Source of the DNA: Thiopseudomonas acetoxidans
GTDB taxonomy: Bacteria; Pseudomonadota; Gammaproteobacteria; Pseudomonadales; Pseudomonadaceae
NCBI RefSeq assembly: GCF_030362935.1
Contig: NZ_JAUCDY010000003.1
Coordinates: 1-64,000, forward strand
Direction: 5' to 3'
Length of the DNA: 64,000 nucleotides
Below the pieces are notes generated by a model. That model ran no database searches. It was not told the DNA's origin and was given only the letters and a program-made list of their open reading frames with translations. Position 1 is the stretch's first letter, and the number at the start of each line of letters is the position of its first letter. The position numbers and the translations under genes were made by a program. This document shows positions 1 through 9,651 of this stretch, piece after piece.

Positions 1-66
1 GTGAAACGATGCATCGCCGATGGTAGTGTGGGGTCTCCCCATGTGAGAGTAGGTCATCGTCAAGCG
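1..66 (+). rRNA. rrf: 5S ribosomal RNA, 3' part (5' end outside window)
   Basis: The first ~66 bases match the 3' half of a gammaproteobacterial 5S rRNA, including the stretch GGTAGTGTGGGGTCTCCCCA and the closing strand GGTCATCGTCAAGC. The gene enters from the left edge, so the window begins at the tail of an rRNA operon. A strong intrinsic terminator follows within ten bases. Confidence 0.93.
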
Positions 67-73
67 CCAAATA

Positions 74-110
74 AAAAGCCCTTGCAGAGTCGCTCTGCAG
101 GGGTTTTTTT
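74..110 (+). terminator. Intrinsic terminator of the rRNA operon
   Basis: A GC-rich stem (CCTTGCAGAG pairing with CTCTGCAGGG) around a CG loop is followed by seven T residues. An A-rich run precedes it, so it could also act on the other strand. It lies directly after the 5S gene. Confidence 0.9.
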
Positions 111-482
111 ATGCCTATAAACTTTTAACAATGACTTTAATTAGTTTGAATTCAATCGCGAAAAGGGCAATCCAACAGCTCTGTAGTCCAGGTTGGAATT
201 AGGGTTGCCGGCGAGGCTTTTGAGGCCCGACGCGTCGAAGAAAAAGCAATGCACCCAGTCTAGAATTAAAGCTCAAATCTCAAACTTAAAATCTGCGTCA
301 TGATTTGGTTTTTGGTTCGTTGGCAAGTCAGCTTCTGCATTGAATATGTGCTTTGCCTGCAGCTTTATGCTGGCCTAGGCTTAATCGCGCAAAAGTTGCG
401 CTCCCACAGAAGCTGATCCGGCGCGCTAACCTGCTAAAGTGATCTGCGTTAACTCAGACAGCTATCAACCACGCGCCTAATA
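111..482. other. Intergenic stretch between two terminators
   Basis: I see no convincing gene here. The stretch sits between the rRNA terminator and the terminator shared with the aspartate aminotransferase gene. It holds one REP-like palindrome near 382-409 and otherwise unremarkable sequence. Confidence 0.6.
382..409 (-). repeat. REP-like palindrome
   Basis: The core reads TCGCGCAAAAGTTGCGCTCC followed by CACAG. This is the reverse complement of the TGTGGGAGCGCAACTCTTGC-type sequence seen again near 46481 and 60789. It resembles Pseudomonas REP elements (GTGGGAGCG, palindrome, CGCGA). Confidence 0.7.
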
Positions 483-519
483 AAAAGCCCCTGCAATGAA
501 ACGGTGCAGGGGCTTTTTT
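483..519. terminator. Bidirectional intrinsic terminator
   Basis: The stem AAAGCCCCTGCA / TGCAGGGGCTTT encloses ATGAAACGG, with A-run and T-run flanks on either side. It can end minus-strand transcription from the aminotransferase gene and any plus-strand read-through from the rRNA operon. Confidence 0.85.
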
Positions 520-557
520 AGTTACTTGCTGAGTAGCGATCTTTGGTGGATACCTAT

Positions 558-1757
558 TTATTTACAAACCTCTACTATAGCGTCCGTTACGGCGTCTATG
601 TTTTTCATATTAAGGGCTGCAACGCATATGCGCCCTGTAGACACCGCGTAGATGGCAAATTCTTCGCGCAGGCGCTCAACCTGTGCTGCTGTTAGCCCGG
701 TATAAGAAAACATTCCGTGCTGCTCAATGATAAAACCAAAGTCTTTATTAGCGCCTTTATTTTTGAGTTGTTGCACCATCAGTGTGCGCATTTGTTGAAT
801 GCGTTTGCGCATGGAGGCCAGCTCTTCCTGCCATAAAGCATTTAGCTCTGGGTTGTTGAGTACCATGTTAACGATGGTGGCACCGTGAGTTGGCGGATTT
901 GAGTAGTTGGTGCGGATTACACGCTTTACCTGCGATAGAACACGCTGTGCTTCTTCTGTGGTCTGTGTAACGATTGAAAGCGCGCCAACACGCTCTCCGT
1001 AGAAAGAAAAAGATTTTGAAAAAGAGCTGGAAACAAAAAACACCATGCCAGACTCTGCAAACAGTCTCACAGCAGCAGCGTCCTCTTCAATTCCCTGCCC
1101 AAAGCCTTGGTAAGCAATGTCTAAAAACGGAATGTGCTGTTTGGTTTGTATGATCTTGATAATTTCGTGCCAATTTTCAACTGTCAAATCTACTCCAGTT
1201 GGGTTATGGCAACAGGCGTGTAAGATCACAACCGAGCTAGGTGGTAGCGCTTGCAGATCTTCAAGCATGCCTAGGAAATCTAAACCGTTGGTAGAGGGCT
1301 CATAGTAACGGTAATCCTGTACTTCGTAGCCGGCGTTTGTAAACAGCGCGCGGTGATTTTCCCAGCTTGGGTTGCTAATGGCTACAATACCGCTGGTATC
1401 AAGAGTTTTTAGAAAATCCGCGCCGAGCTTGAGTGCACCTGTACCACCTATAGACTGAGCAGTAACGATTCTTTGCTGTTGAATAACATCACTGTCTTGA
1501 CCGAACAATAGTTTTTGAACTGCGTTATCATAGGCGGCTATGCCTTCAATGGGTAAATACCCACGAGGTGCCATGGCCTGTTGGCGAAACTCTTCTGCTC
1601 GTGCAACAGCTTTTAGCAAAGGAATTTTTCCGTCTTCGTCAAAGTACACACCTACTCCGAGGTTGATTTTTTCTTTGCGAGGATCAGCGTTAAAGGCTTC
1701 GTTTAGACCTAAGATTGGGTCGCGAGGTGCCATTTCAACAGGGGTAAACAGGCTCAT
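558..1757 (-). CDS. aspC: Aromatic amino acid / aspartate aminotransferase (class I PLP)
   Basis: This 399-residue fold-type I aminotransferase transfers an amino group between aspartate or aromatic amino acids and 2-oxoglutarate in the cytoplasm. The PLP lysine lies in SSSFSKSFSFYGERVGAL (about K248), with the NPTGVD loop near 185-190 and a cofactor-binding Asp near 213. Length is normal for the AspC/TyrB subfamily. It is divergent from uvrB, the same pairing as PA3139-PA3138 in PAO1 (from memory). Sequence alone cannot separate AspC from TyrB/PhhC specificity. A terminator follows the stop codon. Confidence 0.9.
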   Translation of the reverse strand: MSLFTPVEMAPRDPILGLNEAFNADPRKEKINLGVGVYFDEDGKIPLLKAVARAEEFRQQAMAPRGYLPIEGIAAYDNAVQKLLFGQDSDVIQQQRIVTAQSIGGTGALKLGADFLKTLDTSGIVAISNPSWENHRALFTNAGYEVQDYRYYEPSTNGLDFLGMLEDLQALPPSSVVILHACCHNPTGVDLTVENWHEIIKIIQTKQHIPFLDIAYQGFGQGIEEDAAAVRLFAESGMVFFVSSSFSKSFSFYGERVGALSIVTQTTEEAQRVLSQVKRVIRTNYSNPPTHGATIVNMVLNNPELNALWQEELASMRKRIQQMRTLMVQQLKNKGANKDFGFIIEQHGMFSYTGLTAAQVERLREEFAIYAVSTGRICVAALNMKNIDAVTDAIVEVCK

Positions 1758-1894
1758 ATAAGATAACTCTTAATTAAAGTTGGTTGCATAGATTACTGAT
1801 GTTAAGTCGATAGCTAAGCAGGCATTATAGCCTAGAAGCAGTTTGTTGTTAGTTTAGTTTTACCCTAATGGGTGGCATTTTAAAAGGTGGCACA

Positions 1895-3913
1895 ATGTCT
1901 AAGTTTCAACTGGTTACCAAATTTCAACCCGCGGGTGACCAGCCGACGGCTATAGCGCAGATGGTGCAAGGGCTTGAAGCCGGTCTTGCTTATCAAACCC
2001 TGCTAGGGGTTACCGGTTCGGGTAAAACCTTTAGTATTGCTAATGTTATTGAGCAGGTTCAGCGTCCGACTATAGTTTTAGCCCCTAACAAAACGTTGGC
2101 CGCACAGCTTTACGGTGAGTTTAAGCAGTTCTTTCCACATAATGCCGTGGAGTACTTTGTTTCTTATTACGATTATTACCAGCCGGAAGCCTATGTGCCG
2201 GCGTCGGATACATTTATTGAAAAAGACGCATCAATTAATGACCATATTGAACAGATGCGCTTATCTGCCACCAAGGCCTTACTGGAACGCTCCGACGTTA
2301 TCATTGTGGCAACTGTGTCAGCGATTTATGGTTTGGGTAGTCCCGAAAGCTATTTAAAAATGGTGCTACATCTGGACCGTGGTGATCGCATGGACCAACG
2401 GGAGATTCTTAAGCGTCTGGCAGAGTTGCAATATACGCGTAACGATATGGATTTTGCGCGGGCAACGTTTCGCGTGCGTGGCGATACTATTGATGTTTAT
2501 CCAGCAGAGTCGGATTTTGAAGCCATTCGTATCGAACTCTTTGATGACGAGATAGAGAATATAACCGCCTTTGATCCGCTTACCGGCGAGGTACTTGGTC
2601 GTTTGCCACGTTTTACTTTCTATCCTAAAAGCCACTATGTAACACCCCGAGAAGTGCTGCTGGAAGCGATTGATAAAATTAAGAAAGAGCTTGCTGAGCG
2701 TCTTAAGCAATTGCACGATGAAAATAAATTGGTGGAAGCTCAGCGTCTTGAGCAACGCACGCGCTTTGATTTGGAAATGATTTTGGAGTTGGGTTATTGC
2801 AACGGGATTGAAAACTATTCACGTTACTTGTCGGGTCGACCAGAAGGCTCGCCGCCGCCAACGCTCTATGACTATCTACCGGATAATGCATTAATGGTGA
2901 TAGATGAATCCCACGTTTCCGTACCGCAAATTGGCGCCATGTACAAAGGCGACCGTTCGCGTAAAGAAACCTTGGTTAATTATGGCTTTCGTCTACCTTC
3001 TGCGCTAGATAACCGACCTATGCGTTTTGAAGAGTGGGAGGCGGCGAGCCCGCAGGCGATCTTTGTCTCTGCGACACCGGGTAATTATGAGGCTGAACAT
3101 GCAGGGCAAATTGTTGAGCAAGTTGTCCGTCCTACAGGGTTGATTGACCCGGAAATTGAAGTGCGTCCTGCTAGCACCCAAGTGGATGATCTGTTATCAC
3201 AAATCCATAGCCGTGTCGCTGTAGGCGAGCGGGTGTTAGTTACTACCCTGACTAAACGCATGTCCGAGGACTTGAGTGAATACCTTGCTGAGCATGGGGT
3301 GCGTGTACGTTATTTACACTCAGACATTGATACGGTTGAGCGAGTGGAGATTATCCGCGATCTGCGCTTGGGTGTTTTTGATGTATTGGTGGGTATTAAT
3401 TTGCTGCGTGAAGGGCTGGATATGCCGGAAGTGTCCTTGGTGGCTATTTTAGATGCAGATAAAGAAGGTTTTTTACGTTCTGAGCGCTCGTTGATTCAAA
3501 CCATAGGTCGTGCTGCGCGTAACCTGCATGGTAAAGCGATACTGTATGCGGACCGTATTACCGGTTCCATGGAGCGGGCGATGTGTGAAACAGAGCGCCG
3601 TCGTAATAAGCAGATCGCTTTTAACGAATTACATAATATCGTGCCGAAGGGCGTACAAAAAGACATACGCGACATTATGGAAGGTGCGACAGTGCCAGGT
3701 TCGCGTAGCGGTAAGCGTAAATCGCAGGCGCGTGCTGCAGAAAAAGAGGCCGCCTATGGCAAGCAGTTTGGCTCCGTTGCAGACTTAGCTAAACACATCA
3801 AACAGTTGGAAGAGCGCATGTATAAGCATGCGCGCGATTTGGAGTTTGAGGCAGCTGCACAGTTACGTGATGAGATTCGCCAGCATCGCGATCTATTACT
3901 AACTATGGATTAG
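1895..3913 (+). CDS. uvrB: Excinuclease ABC subunit B
   Basis: UvrB is the damage-verifying helicase-like subunit of nucleotide excision repair, working with UvrA and UvrC. The 672-residue product has Walker A GVTGSGKT (about 38-45), the beta-hairpin region with [12 protein letters not shown] (about 92-103), helicase motifs ending in QTIGRAARN, and the C-terminal UVR motif (about 630-665) that contacts UvrC. I chose the ATG at 1895, preceded by AAAGGTGG and giving the family N-terminus [17 protein letters not shown], over the in-frame ATG at 1868. The 3' end overlaps the convergent asparaginase locus by 4 bases. Confidence 0.97.
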   Translation: MSKFQLVTKFQPAGDQPTAIAQMVQGLEAGLAYQTLLGVTGSGKTFSIANVIEQVQRPTIVLAPNKTLAAQLYGEFKQFFPHNAVEYFVSYYDYYQPEAYVPASDTFIEKDASINDHIEQMRLSATKALLERSDVIIVATVSAIYGLGSPESYLKMVLHLDRGDRMDQREILKRLAELQYTRNDMDFARATFRVRGDTIDVYPAESDFEAIRIELFDDEIENITAFDPLTGEVLGRLPRFTFYPKSHYVTPREVLLEAIDKIKKELAERLKQLHDENKLVEAQRLEQRTRFDLEMILELGYCNGIENYSRYLSGRPEGSPPPTLYDYLPDNALMVIDESHVSVPQIGAMYKGDRSRKETLVNYGFRLPSALDNRPMRFEEWEAASPQAIFVSATPGNYEAEHAGQIVEQVVRPTGLIDPEIEVRPASTQVDDLLSQIHSRVAVGERVLVTTLTKRMSEDLSEYLAEHGVRVRYLHSDIDTVERVEIIRDLRLGVFDVLVGINLLREGLDMPEVSLVAILDADKEGFLRSERSLIQTIGRAARNLHGKAILYADRITGSMERAMCETERRRNKQIAFNELHNIVPKGVQKDIRDIMEGATVPGSRSGKRKSQARAAEKEAAYGKQFGSVADLAKHIKQLEERMYKHARDLEFEAAAQLRDEIRQHRDLLLTMD

Positions 3914-4885
3914 TGTTCGGCAAAGGCTTGCCTAAGTAGCGCCAAGTCAAAACCTGCATTGATGGCGAGCATTAATAGAATGCGTGCTTTTTGAGGTGGC
4001 AGGTCATCGGCAGCAATTAGCTGTAAATCGGCATAACAATCCAAATCTAAGATGCGACCGCTGGCCAGTCTGCTGCTCATTACGACTGGGATGTTCGATT
4101 GCGATTTCTTCCAGCGGTGAACAACGTCCCGCACCGGTTCCAGCCAAGACAATACCCTCGGGACGTTCGTACTTAAGCGCGCTTTGCAGTAAACGCGCAT
4201 CTGCACCGGCATGGGAAAAAAGAATCGGTACATAAGGCTCGTGGTTGTTCAACGGTAGTTGGCTAAATATAGAATTTAAGCTGTGTTTGCGGGCGGGCAG
4301 GTGGTCTATGCGCACACTACGATCTGTATCAATGCTGCCAAGCGGGCCATTGTTGAGCGCCTGAAAACTTTCGAGGTGATAGCTGTGGGTTTTGCTCACG
4401 TCTCGTGCCGAATAAATTTTATCGTTCATCGCCACCAATACGCCTAAGCCATGGCACTGGGGCGCAGCGGCTGTGCGTACAGCATTAAGCAAATTGAGCG
4501 GGGCATCGCTGCTTAAGGCAGAAAAAGGGCGCTGTGAGCCGGTTAGAACGACAGGCTTGTCGCTGGCTAGCGTTAGGTGCAAGAAATAAGCGGTTTCTTC
4601 TAACGTGTTGGTGCCATGGGTAATGACTGCACCATTAAAACCTTGTGCAAAGCTTTGTTCCAGTCGCTGCTTTAAATCGAGCCAGTGCTGATAGGTCACC
4701 GCAGTACTGGTGATATTGTCTATCTGCTCGATGCTGATTTGAGCGTGCGCACTGAGTTCTGGCAGGGCATCAACCAGTTGTTGGGCGGTGTAATGACCTG
4801 TTTGATAGTGGCGCAGTTCATCACGTAGTTCATGATGGGCAGAGATGGTGCCGCCTAACGCAAAAAGCTTGATTCGTGGTTTCAT
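3910..4885 (-). pseudogene. L-asparaginase, frameshifted near the C-terminus
   Basis: From 4885 the frame encodes a good asparaginase: GGTIS near the N-terminus, the HGTNTLEETAYF block, the MNDKIYSARDVSKTH block and GIVLAGTGAGRCSPLEE. Near 4100-4118 the reading frame breaks. The conserved ending (IPVVMSSRL, then DDLPPQKARILLMLA) continues in a different frame down to 3910. Only about 13 nt separate the LEE and IPVV motifs, where I would expect roughly ten residues, so a small deletion of about 17 nt fits better than one lost base. The usually catalytic Asp of HGTD is Asn here. As written, the in-frame product has an aberrant tail and ends at 4004. The start overlaps the stop of the upstream DUF2288 gene. 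Confidence 0.75.
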
Positions 4886-5187
4886 TTGCGGCTCCGCTCT
4901 TGTACCAGCACCCAGGGTGAAACTACGCTTGCCCAAAGCTCGGGATCGCGCTCATGAAAATCTAACGCGTCCTGGTCGTTTAGATTACGGATACGATTGC
5001 TTTGCATCAGTTGAGTGATTTGGGCTTTATCATCGTTAACAATGGCTATTGCGACTTCAATAAGGTCTTGCTCACTATCTATCCAGAGTAATAAACCTTT
5101 AGCAAAAAAAGGCGCCAGTTCAGTCCAGCTTATTTGCGCGGTTTTGCCGAAGATTTCTGCATAAAGGGGGCTAATTTCATCAGGCAT
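4882..5187 (-). CDS. DUF2288 family protein
   Basis: This protein of about 101 residues matches the DUF2288 pattern: LYAEIFGKTAQISWTELAPF, then FAKGLLLWIDSEQDLIEVA, NDDKAQI and a final PWVLVQERSR. The function is unknown. It has no signal peptide or membrane segment and is probably cytoplasmic. ATG at 5187 has a GTGGA ribosome site 7 bases upstream; an in-frame TTG lies two codons earlier. Its stop overlaps the asparaginase start by 4 bases, so the two genes are translationally coupled. Confidence 0.8.
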   Translation of the reverse strand: MPDEISPLYAEIFGKTAQISWTELAPFFAKGLLLWIDSEQDLIEVAIAIVNDDKAQITQLMQSNRIRNLNDQDALDFHERDPELWASVVSPWVLVQERSRK

Positions 5188-5349
5188 GGTCAATCCACTT
5201 AAAAACTAACATAGCGGCTATGATAACCAGTTATTGGTATTGATGTCTTTGCGGACTTTGATTTCAGCGTTTAACATGGCTTAGCAGTATTCAGTTTGCG
5301 TATGGTGGCTTTGTAATTAGCTAGACGCAAAGTAATTAAAGGAGAAGTT

Positions 5350-6237
5350 ATGGCTCTTCGTTTAGGTTTTGCCGGTATTGGCTTGATGGGCTTGCCTATG
5401 TGCGAGCGTTTGTTAGCGGCGGGCTATGCGTTAACAGTCTGGAATCGAACACCTGAGAAATGTATTCCGTTGCTAGAGCAGGGCGCACAGCAGGCGCTTA
5501 CAGCCAAACAACTGGCAGAGACCTGTGATGTGCTCATACTCTGCTTGGCCGATACCCAGTCGGTGCAAGAGGTGGTGCTGGGTGAACAGGGCATAGCTAA
5601 GGGCTTAAGACCGCAACAAATTATAGTGGATTGCTCCAGTATTGAGCCGCAGGCTACGCGCGAACTGGCCAGTTATGTACAAATAGAGTGTTCAGCTGTT
5701 TGGCTGGATGTGCCGGTTTCGGGCGGTGTAATCGGTGCGCAAACGGGCAGCCTGACTCTAATGGCTGGTGGTGATGCACAGGCTTTAGCGCAGGTTAAAC
5801 CGGTGCTGATGCAGTTAGGGCAGCGCTTAACACATATGGGTGAAGTAGGTGCAGGGCAGGTTACTAAAGTTTGTAATCAAATGCTGGTGGCTTGTAATGC
5901 GCTGGTTATTGCCGAGGTGGTGGCTTTGGCTGAACGGGCCGGAGTGGATGCGCAGTTGTTAGCTCCCGCTTTGGCGGGAGGTTTTGCCGACAGCAAGCCA
6001 CTGCAGATATTGGCACCACAAATGGCGAGTCAAACCTATGAGCCCATCAAATGGCATGTACGCACACTGCTAAAAGACTTGGACACTGCGGTTAAACTCT
6101 CTCAGAATACTCCCAGCGCCACACCCATGAGCGGCCTAGCTGCACAGTTGATGCGCACCCATGCCGTGCAGGGTAATGCAGATAAAGATCCAGCCACGCT
6201 GGTTGAGCTGTATCGTGGGGGAAAAGCATGCACGTAA
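5350..6237 (+). CDS. NAD(P)-dependent beta-hydroxyacid dehydrogenase (GarR/GlxR/HIBADH family)
   Basis: The N-terminal Rossmann motif GFAGIGLMGLPMCERLL (residues ~6-22) and the catalytic-lysine segment GAGQVTKVCNQMLVACN (about 175-191) place it with tartronate-semialdehyde reductases and 3-hydroxyisobutyrate dehydrogenases. It is 295 residues, normal length. A GGAGAA ribosome site precedes the ATG. The next gene, a hydroxypyruvate-isomerase-like protein, overlaps its 3' end by 10 bases. This pairing favours tartronate-semialdehyde reductase or a 2-oxo-tetronate route over valine breakdown. No glyoxylate carboligase or kinase gene is nearby, so the substrate is open. Confidence 0.82.
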   Translation: MALRLGFAGIGLMGLPMCERLLAAGYALTVWNRTPEKCIPLLEQGAQQALTAKQLAETCDVLILCLADTQSVQEVVLGEQGIAKGLRPQQIIVDCSSIEPQATRELASYVQIECSAVWLDVPVSGGVIGAQTGSLTLMAGGDAQALAQVKPVLMQLGQRLTHMGEVGAGQVTKVCNQMLVACNALVIAEVVALAERAGVDAQLLAPALAGGFADSKPLQILAPQMASQTYEPIKWHVRTLLKDLDTAVKLSQNTPSATPMSGLAAQLMRTHAVQGNADKDPATLVELYRGGKACT

Positions 6238-7016
6238 TTGCCAATATCTCCATGTTGTTTACGGAACTGCCCTTATTGCAGCGTATCGGTGCAGCCAAGC
6301 AAGCTGGCTTTTTTGGCGTTGAGATACAGTTTCCTTATGAGGTATCTGCTTTAGCGCTTAAACGCGAGCTTGATGAACAGCAAATGCCGTTGTATTTGAT
6401 TAACTTGCCAGTTGGTGACCTTATGCAGGGTGGTTTGGGATTGGCATGTCAGGCGAAAAGACGCACTGAATTTGCTGAGGCTGTAGATACGGCGTTGGAG
6501 TATGCCGTTATTGCTAAACCCAAAATGGTTAACGTGCTGGCTGGCCGTCTAGCGCAAGGGCAGGCATGGGACGAAGCATTTAGTATTCTAGCGGCGAACG
6601 TACGTGATACGGCTCAAGCATTTTCGCGTATGCATACTAAGGTGTTATGTGAAGCGATTAATCCGCTGGATATGCCCGGGTTTTTGCTTAATACTCCTGA
6701 GCACTTACTGCTTTTGTTAAAAGAAGTGGCACGGCCGAACTGTTTTGCTCAACTTGATCTCTATCATCTGGCGCGGCAGCAAATCGATGTCACAATGGCT
6801 ATCGAAAAACTTGCCGGACAGATAGGTCATGTACAGTTTGCTGATTGTCCGGGCAGAAATGAGCCGGGTACTGGTACGATTGATTTCCTGCAAATTAGAA
6901 AAAAACTGTATGAAATTAATTATCAAGGTGTTTGGGCTGCTGAGTATTGTCCGAGCTCCACAACATTAGACGCTTTGGCGTGGTTAGACTCGGCAGCTTT
7001 TACGAGCTATGTGTAA
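6228..7016 (+). CDS. hyi: Hydroxypyruvate isomerase / 2-oxo-tetronate isomerase family
   Basis: This 262-residue protein is an AP-endonuclease-2-like TIM barrel. Visible landmarks are the N-terminal ANISMLFTELPLLQRI, the NVLAGR segment, CEAINPLDMPGF with a likely metal-binding Glu, QLDLYHL, HVQFADCPGRNEPGTGTIDF and the terminal WAAEYCPSS. Family members interconvert hydroxypyruvate and tartronate semialdehyde, or isomerise 2-oxo-tetronates. It overlaps the preceding dehydrogenase by 10 bases, implying coupled expression and sequential reactions. Specificity cannot be read from sequence. Confidence 0.82.
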   Translation: MHVIANISMLFTELPLLQRIGAAKQAGFFGVEIQFPYEVSALALKRELDEQQMPLYLINLPVGDLMQGGLGLACQAKRRTEFAEAVDTALEYAVIAKPKMVNVLAGRLAQGQAWDEAFSILAANVRDTAQAFSRMHTKVLCEAINPLDMPGFLLNTPEHLLLLLKEVARPNCFAQLDLYHLARQQIDVTMAIEKLAGQIGHVQFADCPGRNEPGTGTIDFLQIRKKLYEINYQGVWAAEYCPSSTTLDALAWLDSAAFTSYV

Positions 7017-7047
7017 ACCCCGCTTAACTTATTTGATTAGGATATGT

Positions 7048-7347
7048 ATGCAGCAGAAAATCGAAGCCGCTTTGGCAGAGTTAACGCCTAACTTTTTGGT
7101 TATTGATGACGAAAGCTATATGCACAGCATTGGTGAAAACAGTCATTTTAAGTTAGTGATAGTCAGTGATCAGTTTGTGGGGCAGCGCAAAGTACAGCGC
7201 CACCAAAGAGTTTATGCGTTGCTAGGTGAGATCATGCAGCAAATTCATGGCTTGGCACTGCACGCCTATACCCAAGAAGAGTGGGATGCGGTAATAGCAG
7301 CACCTGAATCACCCGAATGTCAGGGTGGTGGCTTGTTGGATTTGTGA
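7048..7347 (+). CDS. BolA family protein
   Basis: This 99-residue BolA-like protein shows the family pattern: an N-terminal helix (MQQKIEAALAEL), the ESYMHSIGENSHFKLVIVS block and the RVYALLGEIMQQ-IHGLALHAYTQEEW core. BolA proteins bind monothiol glutaredoxins through a 2Fe-2S cluster and act in iron-sulfur trafficking or transcription control. ATG 7048 has a TAGGA site and gives the family N-terminus; the longer frame from 7009 overlaps the upstream gene and looks unlikely. It is 31 bases after the isomerase gene and may share its transcript. Confidence 0.87.
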   Translation: MQQKIEAALAELTPNFLVIDDESYMHSIGENSHFKLVIVSDQFVGQRKVQRHQRVYALLGEIMQQIHGLALHAYTQEEWDAVIAAPESPECQGGGLLDL

Positions 7348-7366
7348 ACTGCTAATCGGCTGACGA

Positions 7367-8242
7367 CTATCTGGTTGCCATCCATATAAGCAACGCCGCT
7401 TGGAAAACCGCAAAAACCACTAGCATGGTGATGGTGAATCTGAGGGAGTTGTCATCCCGACGCAAAAACTCAACTTGCTCGGCTAGTTTTTTGAGCTGAA
7501 CCTCTTGTTCGCGCATGTTTTTGTCTGCTGTTTGTAAAATATCAGCCGTTTCAGGCGTTTCAATAATGCGGATTTTTTCGTTATTCCAGTCGGTATGGAT
7601 TTGGCTAACTCGCGGTGCACTACAGTTTGCGCGCATCTGAACGCCATCTTCGTAACTGACCGTAAAACCTTGTGCTTGTAACGCATAGTCACGACGTAAG
7701 CGGGCATTATCGTTAGGCACGAATTTTGACAGCAAAGGTGTATTTTGTACGGTGTAATGTGCACATTTTTGTTTTGCCCAGCGCGCGGCCATTGCAATCA
7801 TAAAACGACCGAGTCCCCGATTAGCAGGTTCTGTACGAAAACCTTCTTCAGGTAAGAAACGAATTTCTTTGCGTTCGTGATCGACCCAAACCTCAAGCTG
7901 ATTAAAACCCTTAGTTGCTTTTTGGTTGGTCAGCTCAACAGTTAGCTTAAGCATACTTTGGCTATCACTATGGCGACTTACCCGACCGAAAGTGCCAAAC
8001 AATAAAGGGCGCAAGCCTGTTTCTCTGTCGGCTGGCAAGGGTGCTAGGCGGATTAGCTGGTGACGTTCCGCAGCAAGCGAGCTCCAGCTATGTTCCAGCT
8101 GTTCTTGTGGGGCGTTTTTCTCTACAGCATCATCAACCTGCTCGGAACTTTCCGTAGTCGCAGCATCAGCCTTGGGCTCATTTAGCGGTTCAACGTTTTT
8201 TGAGGCGTTGTCTTGGAGTGTATCCGAATTTTCTGCGTGCAT
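7367..8242 (-). CDS. Conserved hypothetical tail-anchored protein
   Basis: I do not recognise a named family for this 291-residue protein. It has an acidic, low-complexity N-terminal 50 residues, a central globular part (about 55-200) with RGLGRFMIAMAARWAKQK and ALQAQGFTVSYEDG segments that vaguely recall a GNAT acetyltransferase fold, a predicted coiled coil (about 235-262, REQEVQLKKLAEQVEFLRR) and one C-terminal membrane segment (about 270-288). This suggests a tail-anchored inner-membrane protein. A similar hypothetical sits near aroC in Pseudomonas, from memory. No function is assigned. Confidence 0.7.
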   Translation of the reverse strand: MHAENSDTLQDNASKNVEPLNEPKADAATTESSEQVDDAVEKNAPQEQLEHSWSSLAAERHQLIRLAPLPADRETGLRPLLFGTFGRVSRHSDSQSMLKLTVELTNQKATKGFNQLEVWVDHERKEIRFLPEEGFRTEPANRGLGRFMIAMAARWAKQKCAHYTVQNTPLLSKFVPNDNARLRRDYALQAQGFTVSYEDGVQMRANCSAPRVSQIHTDWNNEKIRIIETPETADILQTADKNMREQEVQLKKLAEQVEFLRRDDNSLRFTITMLVVFAVFQAALLIWMATR

Positions 8243-8475
8243 ATCAGTCTCTAGTGTTTTTTCATTTAAAGCGTAGCTTAATAGGTTCTATTATAACCGC
8301 TGTCTCGGCTGTAATTTTGATAACTATAGACTAGCAATGTGCTATCTGATTGTAATTAAAGTTTTTATTTTGCTTGAAAAAAAGAGTTAGTGTGAAGTTT
8401 GACCTTAAGCAGCGTGCAAGAAAAGCCTAATCAAGGGTATAATTCACCTTTTAATCGGTGTGATGGAGTGTTGTG

Positions 8476-9567
8476 ATGTCGGGCAATAGCTTTGGCAAAT
8501 TATTTACGGTGACTACGGCAGGCGAAAGCCATGGCCCGGGGTTGATGGCCATTGTTGATGGTTGCCCGCCAGGAATGCCGTTAACCACAGCAGACTTGCA
8601 ACATGACTTGGACCGGCGCAAGCCGGGCACTAGCCGTCATACAACGCAACGTCAAGAAGCCGATGAAGTCGAAATCCTTTCCGGTGTATTTGAAGGTGTT
8701 ACCACGGGCTGTCCGATTGGTTTGTTAATTCGCAACACCGATCAACGCTCCAGAGACTACTCGGCGATTCAAGACTTGTTCCGTCCAGCGCATGCGGACT
8801 ATAGCTATCAGCACAAGTACGGTGTGCGTGATTATCGTGGTGGTGGGCGCAGCTCAGCCCGCGAAACGGCAATGCGTGTAGCCGCTGGCGCGATTGCAAA
8901 AAAATATTTGGCTACTAAGGGCATTCAAATTCGTGGCTATATGAGCCAGCTTGGGCCCATTACGATTCCTTTTCAGTCGTGGGATGAAGTGCATAACAAT
9001 GCCTTTTTTAGCCCCAACAGTGGAAAAGTAGCTGAGCTGGAAGCCTATATGGATCAGTTGCGTCGCGATCAAGACTCAGTGGGTGCAAAAATCACTGTGA
9101 TCGCTGACGGGGTGATGCCTGGACTGGGTGAGCCGATTTTTGATCGCTTAGATGCCGAATTAGCTCATGCGCTAATGAGCATTAATGCGGTGAAAGGCGT
9201 TGAAATAGGTGATGGTTTTGCCTGTGTTGCGCAGCGTGGGACTGAACACCGCGATGAAATGACGCCTGATGGTTTTTTGTCCAATCATGCTGGCGGCGTT
9301 TTAGGTGGCATCTCCTCAGGCCAGCCGATTGTGGCGCATATTGCACTAAAACCCACCTCAAGCATCACAGTGCCGGGACGTACTATTACGGCCAGCGGTG
9401 AGGCGACAGATATGATAACCAAAGGCCGGCATGATCCCTGTGTCGGTATTCGTGCTACACCTATTGCTGAGGCGATGATGGCAATGGTGTTAATGGATCA
9501 TTTTTTACGCCAACGCGGACAGAATGCTGATGTCAGGGTGTCAGTTCCTGTGCTTAAGCAACTCTAA
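8476..9567 (+). CDS. aroC: Chorismate synthase
   Basis: This enzyme makes chorismate from EPSP using reduced FMN, the last shared step of aromatic amino acid synthesis. The 363-residue protein carries [18 protein letters not shown], the signature region [25 protein letters not shown] (two short blocks) and the C-terminal [21 protein letters not shown] chose ATG 8476, with GGAG 7 bases upstream, over the adjacent GTG at 8473. The following MFS and methionine-salvage genes match the PA1681-PA1685 order of PAO1 (from memory). Confidence 0.97.
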   Translation: MSGNSFGKLFTVTTAGESHGPGLMAIVDGCPPGMPLTTADLQHDLDRRKPGTSRHTTQRQEADEVEILSGVFEGVTTGCPIGLLIRNTDQRSRDYSAIQDLFRPAHADYSYQHKYGVRDYRGGGRSSARETAMRVAAGAIAKKYLATKGIQIRGYMSQLGPITIPFQSWDEVHNNAFFSPNSGKVAELEAYMDQLRRDQDSVGAKITVIADGVMPGLGEPIFDRLDAELAHALMSINAVKGVEIGDGFACVAQRGTEHRDEMTPDGFLSNHAGGVLGGISSGQPIVAHIALKPTSSITVPGRTITASGEATDMITKGRHDPCVGIRATPIAEAMMAMVLMDHFLRQRGQNADVRVSVPVLKQL

Positions 9568-9620
9568 ACCTAAAAGCTAGGTGTTGTAGATGCGCTCGTT
9601 TAGTGGCAGCCTCTGCAACA

Positions 9621-9629
9621 CCCCCCCCC
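9621..9629 (+). repeat. Homopolymeric C9 tract upstream of the MFS gene
   Basis: Nine consecutive C residues lie 22 bases before the likely start of the transporter gene, in the short gap after aroC. The tract sits upstream of the coding start in a frame with no ATG or GTG, so a length change would alter the leader and not the protein. Confidence 0.6.
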
Positions 9630-9651
9630 ACTTCCCGATACATATTTGCCC

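Noticed and set aside
111..557. tRNA or additional rRNA gene after 5S
   Set aside because: No cloverleaf with a GTTCRANNC arm or CCA end is visible between the two terminators.
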